20,957 nucleotides of DNA from Draconibacterium orientale (GTDB lineage: Bacteria > Bacteroidota > Bacteroidia > Bacteroidales > UBA12170): positions 1 to 20,957 of the forward strand of contig DYSK01000023.1 of the NCBI GenBank assembly GCA_020718315.1, read 5' to 3'. The position numbers and the translations under genes were made by a program. The notes under the pieces are model-generated. The model did not search any database and had not been told where the DNA came from. It saw only the letters and a program-made list of their open reading frames with translations. Position 1 is the stretch's first letter. Each line of letters opens with the position of its first letter. Positions 14,854-20,957 of this stretch are shown one piece after another.

Positions 14854-16500
14854 ATGGCAAAAGATATCGTTTTTGATTACGAAGCCCGAGAATCACTCAA
14901 AAGAGGAGTGGATGCTTTGGCAAATGCAGTGAAAGTTACATTAGGTCCTAAAGGACGTAATGTCATAATTGAAAAATCTTTTGGTGGTCCTATGATTACC
15001 AAAGATGGTGTTACAGTAGCAAAAGAAATCGAATTGACTCATCCCGTAGAAAACATGGGCGCTCAAATGGTGAAAGAAGTTGCTTCTAAAACCAACGATT
15101 TGGCCGGCGATGGAACAACAACTGCTACCGTTTTGGCTCAGTCAATTGTTTCTACAGGTCTGAAAAATGTGACTGCCGGAGCAAATCCAATGGATTTGAA
15201 GCGTGGTATTGACAAAGCTGTTGCTGCTGTCGTTGCAAATATTAAAAATCAGGCAATTGAAGTAGGAGATAGCAACGAAAAAATTCGTCAAATTGCGTCT
15301 ATCTCTGCAAACAATGAAGCTTCTATAGGCGATATAATTGCAACAGCTATGGAGAAAGTGAAGAAAGAAGGTGTTATCACCATCGAAGAAGCCAAAGGAA
15401 TCGAAACCAGTGTGGAGGTTGTTGAAGGAATGCAATTCGATCGGGGATATATTTCACCTTATTTTGTAACAAATACCGAGAAAATGGAAGTTGTTTACGA
15501 AAATCCTTTCATTCTTATTTATGATAAGAAGATTTCGGCTATGAAAGAATTGCTTCCAATTTTGGAAAAAGCCGCACAAACAGGCCGTCCATTCATCATT
15601 ATTTCAGAAGATGTTGAATCGGAAGCTTTGGCTACATTGGTAGTGAATCGCTTGCGTGGTGCATTGAAAATTGCAGCCGTAAAAGCGCCTGGTTTTGGCG
15701 ATCGCCGAAAAGAAATGCTTGAAGATATTGCTATCCTAACAGGCGGAACAGTGATTTCGGAAGAAAAAGGATACAAATTGGAAGATGCAACATTGGAACA
15801 TTTAGGCTTAGCCGAAAAAGTGGTTATCAACAAAGACAATACAACCCTTGTGAGCGGAAAAGGTGCTGCTGATCTCATTCAAGCGCGTGTGAAACAAATT
15901 AAAGCGCAAATAGAAACAACAACTTCTGACTACGACAAAGAAAAATTGCAAGAACGTTTGGCTAAATTGGCCGGAGGAGTTGCTGTAATTTATGTTGGAG
16001 CAGCTTCAGAAATGGAAATGAAAGAGAAAAAAGATCGTTTCGACGATGCTTTGGCTGCAACGCGCGCTGCTATCGAAGAAGGAATTATTCCCGGTGGAGG
16101 CGTTGCATTGATTCGTGCAATTCCATCACTCGAAGCGGTTGTTGGCGATAATGAAGATGAAAAAACAGGAATTGCAATCATTCGTCGCGCTCTCGAAGAG
16201 CCATTGCGTCAGATTGTAGAAAATGCCGGAATGGAAGGTAGCGTGGTTGTGAACCGCGTGAAAGAAGGTAAAGGCGATTTTGGTTTCAATGCACGTACCG
16301 AAAAATATGAAAACCTGTACGAAGCCGGAGTGATTGATCCTGCAAAAGTAACCCGCGTTGCACTCGAAAATGCAGCTTCAATTGCCGGAATGCTTTTAAC
16401 TACAGGTGTAGTAATCTCTGAACACAAAGATGAAAACGCTCCTGCAATCAATCCTGCCGCTATGGGCGGAATGGGTGGCGGAATGGGTGGAATGATGTAA
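14854..16500 (+). CDS. groEL: Chaperonin GroEL
   Basis: The 548-residue protein has every expected landmark: MAKDIVFDYEARESLKRGVD, the ATP site VTLGPKGRNV (about 28-37) and GDGTTTATVL (85-94), the apical segment GMQFDRGYISPYFVTN (about 192-207), KAPGFGDRRKEML, DALAATRAAIEEGIIPGGG with the catalytic Asp region, and a Gly-Met-rich tail (GGMGGGMGGMM). It forms the double-ring folding chamber with GroES in the cytoplasm. Codon use looks smoother than in neighbouring genes, as expected for a highly expressed gene. A terminator follows 26 bases after the stop. Confidence 0.99.
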   Translation: MAKDIVFDYEARESLKRGVDALANAVKVTLGPKGRNVIIEKSFGGPMITKDGVTVAKEIELTHPVENMGAQMVKEVASKTNDLAGDGTTTATVLAQSIVSTGLKNVTAGANPMDLKRGIDKAVAAVVANIKNQAIEVGDSNEKIRQIASISANNEASIGDIIATAMEKVKKEGVITIEEAKGIETSVEVVEGMQFDRGYISPYFVTNTEKMEVVYENPFILIYDKKISAMKELLPILEKAAQTGRPFIIISEDVESEALATLVVNRLRGALKIAAVKAPGFGDRRKEMLEDIAILTGGTVISEEKGYKLEDATLEHLGLAEKVVINKDNTTLVSGKGAADLIQARVKQIKAQIETTTSDYDKEKLQERLAKLAGGVAVIYVGAASEMEMKEKKDRFDDALAATRAAIEEGIIPGGGVALIRAIPSLEAVVGDNEDEKTGIAIIRRALEEPLRQIVENAGMEGSVVVNRVKEGKGDFGFNARTEKYENLYEAGVIDPAKVTRVALENAASIAGMLLTTGVVISEHKDENAPAINPAAMGGMGGGMGGMM

Positions 16501-16526
16501 TACCTAGCCACATCAATGAATATTAA

Positions 16527-16562
16527 AAGAGCTTCTGAATTTTCAGAAGCTTTTCTTTTTTC
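16527..16562 (+). terminator. Intrinsic terminator after groEL
   Basis: GCTTCTGAA (16531-16539) pairs with TTCAGAAGC (16542-16550). The stem is extended outward by A/T pairs, and the T-rich tract runs to 16561. It closes the groES-groEL transcript. Confidence 0.9.
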
Positions 16563-16613
16563 TAGAATCAACGATTAAACCGTCTGCTTTTTTCAATACT
16601 TCATCGATTTCCG

Positions 16614-16621
16614 TATATTTG
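16614..16621 (+). promoter_or_regulatory. Bacteroidota-type -7 box just before the IPP isomerase gene
   Basis: TATATTTG exactly matches TAnnTTTG and ends only 10 bases before the ATG at 16632. A start site 5-7 bases further on would leave a leader of about 3-6 bases. No TTG is found at standard spacing upstream, although the region is T-rich (TTTTTTC at 16588-16594). Confidence 0.45.
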
Positions 16622-16631
16622 CCCAATTATT

Positions 16632-17621
16632 ATGGAATCAAGAAAAAACGACCATATCAAACTCACTTCTCAATCGCAAATAGAAAAACATTTGTGCGAT
16701 CCTCGTTTTTACTACGAACCGGCTTTAAACGCTCATCCAAATCAGGAATTGCCGGAGATTTCTTTTCTGAATAAGAAAATGAAAATGCCTGTTTGGGTTT
16801 CCAGTATGACTGGCGGCACTGCACAAGCAAAAGAAATCAATACCAAACTTGCCACAGCCTGTCACGAATTCGGTTTGGGAATGGGTTTGGGCTCATGTAG
16901 AGCTCTCTTAAAAGATTCTGCTCGTTTGAGCGATTTTGATATGCGATCAATCATTGGCGACGAATTGCCATTTTTGGCAAATTTGGGAATTGCTCAGGTC
17001 GAAAAACTAATCGAAAATAATGATCTGAATAAACTTCAAGATATGCTTGGAATTTTACGCGTCGACGGACTTTTCGTTCACCTCAATCCCCTGCAAGAAT
17101 TTCTTCAACCCGAAGGAGACTCCATTTTGGTATCACCAATCGAGACGATTCAACGATTGTTGGAAAAAATGAAATCCCCTATTTTCGTGAAAGAAGTTGG
17201 TCAAGGAATAGGTCCCGGAAGTTTGGAAGCACTCTTGCGCTTAGATATAGCCGGATTGGAATTTGGCGCTTTTGGAGGAACCAACTTCTCGCAATTGGAA
17301 TTGCTTCGATCCGATAAATTGAAAAACGAAGTCTTCAAATCATTCACTACCGTTGGACATACTGCCGAAGAAATGGTTGGGTTTTTAAATGCGCTGCCTA
17401 ACGAACTAACGCAAAATAAAAATATTATCATTTCTGGTGGAATTGGCAATTGGTTGGATGGGTATTACTTGATGAAAAAATATAAACACCAGTCTGTTTT
17501 TGGTCAAGCTTCCGCATTTCTAAACAAAGCGAAGGGCGATTATTCCGAATTAAGAGCCTACTTAGAATCCATCAAGCAAGGATTGAAAATGGCCGAATCC
17601 TATCTTAAGATACGCGATTAA
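16632..17621 (+). CDS. fni: Type 2 isopentenyl-diphosphate delta-isomerase (FMN-dependent)
   Basis: The 329-residue protein has the IDI-2 signatures: RKNDHI at residues 4-9, VSSMTGGT (56-63, FMN phosphate region), GLGMGLGSCR (81-90), HLNPLQE (150-156) with the catalytic Gln/Glu neighbourhood, QPEGD (159-163), KEVGQGIG (187-194), GGTNFSQLE (215-223) and SGGI (268-271). It interconverts isopentenyl and dimethylallyl diphosphate using reduced FMN and Mg2+, unlike the unrelated zinc-dependent type 1 enzyme. The N-terminal RKNDHI fixes the start codon, since no other in-frame ATG precedes it. The next gene (HMG-CoA reductase) begins at the base after this stop codon, so the enzymes are clearly made together. 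It is needed in mevalonate-pathway organisms, where IPP is the only direct product. Confidence 0.95.
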   Translation: MESRKNDHIKLTSQSQIEKHLCDPRFYYEPALNAHPNQELPEISFLNKKMKMPVWVSSMTGGTAQAKEINTKLATACHEFGLGMGLGSCRALLKDSARLSDFDMRSIIGDELPFLANLGIAQVEKLIENNDLNKLQDMLGILRVDGLFVHLNPLQEFLQPEGDSILVSPIETIQRLLEKMKSPIFVKEVGQGIGPGSLEALLRLDIAGLEFGAFGGTNFSQLELLRSDKLKNEVFKSFTTVGHTAEEMVGFLNALPNELTQNKNIIISGGIGNWLDGYYLMKKYKHQSVFGQASAFLNKAKGDYSELRAYLESIKQGLKMAESYLKIRD

Positions 17622-18938
17622 ATGAAAGAAAAAAAAATAATTCCCGGCTTTTCGAAACTCACAAAAGCAGAAAAAATAGAACAAGTTGCTCAGTTTTTCG
17701 AAAATCCGCAAGCAGTAAGTCAATCGCTGGCTTCTTATTGGTACTCAAATCCTGAACATCAAAAACTCTTTGATGAATTTAGCGAAAACACCATCTCGAA
17801 CTTTCATTTCCCCTACGGAATTGCTCCCAATGTTATGATTAATGGGAAAAATTTTATGATCCCTATGGTGATCGAAGAAAGTTCGGTGGTGGCAGCAGCA
17901 TCGAATAGCGCCAAATTTTGGTCGACACGAGGTGGCTTTCACACACGAATTTTGTCCACTACTAAAATTGGTCAGGTTCATTTTATTTGGACAGGAAACA
18001 TCCATGAATTAGAGACGCATTTTTCCGAATTGAAACAAAGATTGATTGAAGGTACCAATTCGATAACAAGAAATATGCGCGAACGCGGTGGTGGAATTTT
18101 AGACATTCAGTTGGTGAATTTGTCGCACGAAATTCCTGACTATTATCAATTGAAAGCAAGTTTTGACACACGCGATTCGATGGGCGCCAATTTTATCAAT
18201 TCTTGTCTGGAAGAATTTGCGGATATTTTAAAAGATTTTGTAGCACAGAAAATCGAAATTGTAGAGAAAGAAGTCAAGATAATTATGGCCATTCTTTCCA
18301 ACTATACGCCCGAATGTTTGGTCGAAGCATGGGTAGAATGTCCAATCGAAGAATTTTCTGCCATCGACCCGGATATGACAGCCGAAGAATTTGTGTGGAA
18401 ATTCGAAAAAGCAGTGCAGATTGCCATCGTCGATCCACATCGTGCAACTACACATAACAAAGGAATATTCAACGGAATAGATTCCGTTGTGCTTGCAAGC
18501 GGAAACGATTTTAGAGCCGTTGAAGCTTGTGGACATACTTTTGCAGCCCGCGATGGACAATACAGAAGCTTGACAAAATTGAATCTGGAGAATGGAATTT
18601 TTCGTTATTCCTTATTATTGCCTATTTCGTTAGGAACTGTTGGCGGATTAACGAGCTTGCATCCTTTGGCAAAACTTACTTTGGAACTTCTTTCCGATCC
18701 TTCTGCTGAAGATTTAATGCAAATTTCTGCCGTCATCGGATTGGCCAACAATTTTGGTGCCCTAAGATCGTTAACAACGAAAGGAATACAAAAAGGCCAT
18801 ATGAAGATGCATTTGTTAAATATTTTGAATACCTTTGGCGCGACTGATAAAGAGAAAGAAGCTGCAATTAACTACTTTAAGACGGTCAAAGTCTCTTTTA
18901 ATGCTGCAGAAGATTTTTTAAAGACGCTTCGAAATTAA
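17622..18938 (+). CDS. Hydroxymethylglutaryl-CoA reductase, class II
   Basis: The 438-residue protein is a soluble class II HMG-CoA reductase with no membrane domain. Seen in it: FPYGIAPNVMINGK (63-76), the EESSVVAAASN segment with the catalytic Glu (85-95), DSMGAN (185-190, cofactor region), THNKGIFNGID (277-287, catalytic Lys280), ASGNDFRAVEA (292-302, Asp296), and KGHMKMH with the C-terminal catalytic His393. It interconverts HMG-CoA and mevalonate. The family is often labelled degradative after Pseudomonas mevalonii, but next to an IPP isomerase and a GHMP kinase the role here is surely biosynthetic. The gene abuts fni with no gap, and its stop overlaps an ATG-TAA element before the following GTG start. 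The NADH/NADPH preference cannot be read from the sequence. Confidence 0.95.
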   Translation: MKEKKIIPGFSKLTKAEKIEQVAQFFENPQAVSQSLASYWYSNPEHQKLFDEFSENTISNFHFPYGIAPNVMINGKNFMIPMVIEESSVVAAASNSAKFWSTRGGFHTRILSTTKIGQVHFIWTGNIHELETHFSELKQRLIEGTNSITRNMRERGGGILDIQLVNLSHEIPDYYQLKASFDTRDSMGANFINSCLEEFADILKDFVAQKIEIVEKEVKIIMAILSNYTPECLVEAWVECPIEEFSAIDPDMTAEEFVWKFEKAVQIAIVDPHRATTHNKGIFNGIDSVVLASGNDFRAVEACGHTFAARDGQYRSLTKLNLENGIFRYSLLLPISLGTVGGLTSLHPLAKLTLELLSDPSAEDLMQISAVIGLANNFGALRSLTTKGIQKGHMKMHLLNILNTFGATDKEKEAAINYFKTVKVSFNAAEDFLKTLRN

Positions 18939-18943
18939 TGTAA
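18938..18943 (+). promoter_or_regulatory. ATG-TAA start-stop element before the GHMP kinase GTG start
   Basis: The last A of the HMG-CoA reductase TAA (18936-18938) is the first base of an ATG immediately followed in frame by TAA (18941-18943). One base later comes the GTG used for the next gene. This is a minimal open frame of one codon in the intercistronic junction. It may hold or recycle ribosomes or may be chance. Confidence 0.35.
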
Positions 18944-18944
18944 A

Positions 18945-19865
18945 GTGAATATAGCTGCTTTTCATTCAAACGGAAAACTACTCATCTCAGGCGAATACTT
19001 GGTGCTCGATGGTGCATTGGCTATGGCCGTTCCAACTAAATTCGGACAAAAACTCGATGTTAGTTTACATGAAGATTTTTCGGGAATTCGCTGGGAAGCT
19101 TATGTGTTAAACAAAGGTTGGCTGCAAGTAAGTTTTGGATCGCGCCTTTTCAATATCATTCATACCAACGATCAAAAACTGGCTCTTCACCTTAAAAAAA
19201 TTCTGAAAAAAGCATTCGATTTAGGAAATATTTCCGTTGACAATCAAAAAGGAATTTTGATCCGGACAAACCTCGATTTTGATAACTCTTGGGGTTTGGG
19301 AAGTAGTTCTACATTGCTTTCCAATATCGGATATTGGCTCGATGTGGATCCGTACAATCTTTCCAAAGTTACGTCCAATGGCTCCGGCTTTGATGTGGCA
19401 GCGGCACGTTCCAATAGCCCAATTTTTTATCAGTTGGTAGATGGCGAACCGCAGATAACTACTGCCGAGTTTAATCCAACTTTCAAAGACCAGCTCTATT
19501 TTGTCCATTTAGATAGAAAGAAAAATTCAGAAGAAAGTGTGGCTTCCTATAAAGCAAAAATTAAAGCCAAAATGGAAGATATTGAGGAAGTGTCTAGTTT
19601 GAGTAGGATCATTGCAAATGCACGAAACCTTGTGGATTTTGAACAGGCATTGGTCGAACATGAGCGTATTCTCTCAAAAGTACTTGGCATCGACCGAATT
19701 AAAAAACAATTCTTTTCCGATTTTCAAGGCGAAATAAAATCATTGGGCGCATGGGGTGGCGATTTCGTTTTGGCCTCTTATTCGGGCTCCGAATACTATT
19801 TGCGCGACTATTTTAGATCAAAAGGAAAAAATACCATCTTGCGTTTCGACGATATGGTTTTATAA
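18945..19865 (+). CDS. GHMP kinase (GYDIA-type) of the mevalonate cluster
   Basis: The 306-residue GHMP-superfamily kinase starts at GTG (18945); the preceding ATG is followed at once by a stop. Motif 1 is GKLLISGEYLVLDG (10-23), motif 2 (phosphate loop) is WGLGSSSTLLSNI (116-128), and the glycine-rich C-terminal motif 3 is LGAWGGDFVLAS (267-278). Between motifs 2 and 3 lies GSGFDVA (146-152), a variant of the GSGYDIA signature that names a Bacteroidota-specific branch. Members phosphorylate small alcohols or phosphates such as mevalonate or phosphomevalonate. Position directly after HMG-CoA reductase, with a six-base gap, argues for a mevalonate-pathway step, probably mevalonate or phosphomevalonate kinase, but the substrate cannot be read from the sequence. 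No strong terminator follows; only a weak four-base stem lies near 19880. Confidence 0.88.
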   Translation: MNIAAFHSNGKLLISGEYLVLDGALAMAVPTKFGQKLDVSLHEDFSGIRWEAYVLNKGWLQVSFGSRLFNIIHTNDQKLALHLKKILKKAFDLGNISVDNQKGILIRTNLDFDNSWGLGSSSTLLSNIGYWLDVDPYNLSKVTSNGSGFDVAAARSNSPIFYQLVDGEPQITTAEFNPTFKDQLYFVHLDRKKNSEESVASYKAKIKAKMEDIEEVSSLSRIIANARNLVDFEQALVEHERILSKVLGIDRIKKQFFSDFQGEIKSLGAWGGDFVLASYSGSEYYLRDYFRSKGKNTILRFDDMVL

Positions 19866-19951
19866 TATTTTTTTCTTCCCTATTTTGAGGAAATCCTTTT
19901 TAAAATCTTATTTTTATCTTTTCAAATTTTACATTCTAATTCAAAAATAGT

Positions 19952-20695
19952 ATGCAAAGAAACCTTTTGCTCATCAGCAATTCGACAAATTACGGCGAAG
20001 CCTATCTTTCTTGGCCACGCCACCACATCCAATCTTTTCTGGACGAGATCAAAGTAAAAAACGTCCTATTTATCCCTTATGCAGGAGTGAATCTATCTGA
20101 TAAAAGTTTAAAAGCGAGTTTCGATGCTTACGAAATTCGTGTAAAAACAGTGTTTTTAGAATTGGGTTGCAATTTGTATTCCATTCATCAACAAGAAGAT
20201 GCCGTAGAAGCAGTAAAACAAGCTGAGGCAATAGTTGTAGGCGGCGGAAATACGTTTCATTTGGTGTATATGATGCATAAAATGAAAATAATGGATGCAA
20301 TTCGAGAAAATGTGGAGGCGGGAACGCCCTATTTGGGATGGAGTGCCGGTTCTAATGTGGCTTGTCCAACTTTACGTACCACCAACGATATGCCTATTGT
20401 AGAACCGGAAAGTTTCAATTGTTTAAATGTGATTCCTTTTCAGATTAATCCGCATTATTTGGATGCCAATCCGGAAGGACATGGAGGCGAAACTCGAGAG
20501 CAAAGAATCAACGAATTTTTAGCTGTCAATCCCGATGTTTACGTTGTTGGCTTGCGTGAAGCTTGTTTTTTGCGTATAAAAGGAAATGAAATTAAACATG
20601 TGGGTAATCGAGATTTGAGAGTATTTAAACACGACCAAGAAACGAAAGATTTTAAGAGCGAAGAGGATATCCAATTTCTTATGGAAAGGCTGTAA
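19952..20695 (+). CDS. pepE: Dipeptidase E (peptidase S51)
   Basis: The 247-residue cytosolic enzyme belongs to family S51. The nucleophile lies in GWSAGSN (Ser131), Asp146 is in TTNDMPIV and His168 in INPHYL. The spacing Ser+15 Asp, Ser+37 His equals that of the Salmonella PepE triad (Ser120, Asp135, His157). VVGGGNTFHLVY (95-106) and NVLFIPYAG (37-45) are further family motifs. PepE cleaves dipeptides with an N-terminal aspartate, in peptide turnover. Length is close to the usual 230 residues. The gene has its own 86-base upstream gap and no clear partner. Confidence 0.95.
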   Translation: MQRNLLLISNSTNYGEAYLSWPRHHIQSFLDEIKVKNVLFIPYAGVNLSDKSLKASFDAYEIRVKTVFLELGCNLYSIHQQEDAVEAVKQAEAIVVGGGNTFHLVYMMHKMKIMDAIRENVEAGTPYLGWSAGSNVACPTLRTTNDMPIVEPESFNCLNVIPFQINPHYLDANPEGHGGETREQRINEFLAVNPDVYVVGLREACFLRIKGNEIKHVGNRDLRVFKHDQETKDFKSEEDIQFLMERL

Positions 20696-20711
20696 TTATT
20701 TTTCAATTTGC

Positions 20712-20741
20712 TTGGTCTAATGAAAATAATGGTTATTTTTG
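20712..20741 (+). promoter_or_regulatory. Promoter of the tRNA-Ser gene
   Basis: TTG (20712-20714), 19 bases and TATTTTTG (20734-20741) match both parts of the Bacteroidota housekeeping promoter (TTG, 17-23 bases, TAnnTTTG). It is the best two-part promoter in the window. The tRNA starts 44 bases after the -7 box. Confidence 0.65.
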
Positions 20742-20785
20742 CAATCGCAAATGCAAAGAGCATTGTCGGTTCATTGAAAACCTCT

Positions 20786-20875
20786 GGAGAGGTGGGTGAG
20801 TGGCTGAAACCACATGTTTGCTAAACATGCGTACTCGAAAGTGTACCGGGGGTTCGAATCCCCCCTTCTCCGCCA
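20786..20875 (+). tRNA. tRNA-Ser (anticodon GCT)
   Basis: GGAGAGG (20786-20792) pairs with CTTCTCC (20865-20871), with one G-T wobble. The anticodon stem CATGT/ACATG encloses TTGCTAA, with anticodon GCT at 20820-20822. A long variable arm (near 20830-20846) marks a class II tRNA such as serine. The T arm is GGGGG-TTCGAAT-CCCCC, followed by discriminator G and encoded CCA (20873-20875). It reads AGC and AGT codons. A run of T follows directly. Confidence 0.97.
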
Positions 20876-20907
20876 TTTTTTTTGATGAAAGACGTTCTTT
20901 AATTTTT

Positions 20908-20957
20908 CGGGGTGTAGCGTAGCCCGGTTATCGCGCCTGCTTTGGGAGCAGGAGGTC
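20908..20957 (+). tRNA. tRNA-Pro (anticodon TGG), 5' part, cut by window edge
   Basis: CGGGGTG (20908-20914) is the 5' acceptor strand, followed by TAGCGTAGCCCGG (the start of the D arm). The anticodon stem CCTGC/GCAGG encloses TTTGGGA with anticodon TGG (20943-20945). This is the typical bacterial proline tRNA, and the 3' part lies beyond the window. It follows tRNA-Ser by 32 bases, so the two may share a transcript, although the T run in between could end some of it. Confidence 0.93.

Noticed and set aside
15142..16571. Several long antisense open frames opposite groEL
   Set aside because: They mirror the codon bias of groEL on the other strand and show Ser/Pro-rich compositions without any family motif.
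1..20957. Mobile elements, CRISPR arrays, prophage, defence or biosynthetic islands
   Set aside because: No transposase, integrase, direct-repeat array, restriction or toxin genes were seen. Gene content and base use are uniform and core-like, and the tRNA genes at the right edge show no flanking integration signs within the window.

Overview
This AT-rich window looks like ordinary chromosomal DNA from a Bacteroidota species. The evidence is a PorP/SprF-gldK-gldL-gldM-gldN type IX secretion (T9SS) gene set found only in that phylum, promoter-like boxes of the Bacteroidota type (TAnnTTTG), AT-rich leaders without obvious Shine-Dalgarno sequences, and a sigma-54 activator / LptE / TPR-like / SecG / GroES-GroEL gene order that I recall from the phylum. 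The class or genus cannot be fixed from this sequence alone. Nearly every gene lies on the + strand, with short gaps. No insertion sequence, integrase, CRISPR array, phage gene or tract of alien composition was seen.

Layout. At 1-209 (-) is the 5' part of a YitT-like membrane protein gene, followed by a 260-base divergent intergenic region. At 470-6588 is the T9SS block: a PorP/SprF-like outer-membrane protein, then GldK, GldL, GldM and GldN (outer-membrane lipoprotein, inner-membrane motor pair, periplasmic ring partner), closed by a strong terminator. At 6674-11395 are two housekeeping genes, recG (branch-migrating helicase) and pheT (Phe-tRNA synthetase beta chain). At 11455-14427 is a tightly packed run: a sigma-54 activator without a receiver domain, an LptE-like lipoprotein, a TPR-like hypothetical protein and SecG, closed by a terminator. 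At 14547-16500 are groES-groEL, closed by a terminator. At 16632-19865 is an isoprenoid (mevalonate) cluster: type 2 IPP isomerase, class II HMG-CoA reductase and a GHMP kinase. At 19952-20695 is a PepE-type dipeptidase, followed by tRNA-Ser(GCT) and the start of tRNA-Pro(TGG), which runs off the right edge.

How the parts relate. The T9SS block, LptE-like lipoprotein and SecG all serve envelope biogenesis and export, and GroES-GroEL supplies folding capacity. The three isoprenoid genes cover the reductase, one phosphorylation step and the isomerase; the other mevalonate-pathway genes are not in the window.

I did not find a previously undescribed system. The items most worth a second look are a 35-residue tandem repeat in the cytoplasmic tail of GldL, the stand-alone sigma-54 activator beside envelope, export and chaperone genes, the GHMP kinase of undecided substrate with its ATG-TAA start-stop element before a GTG start, and a very short predicted leader before the IPP isomerase gene.
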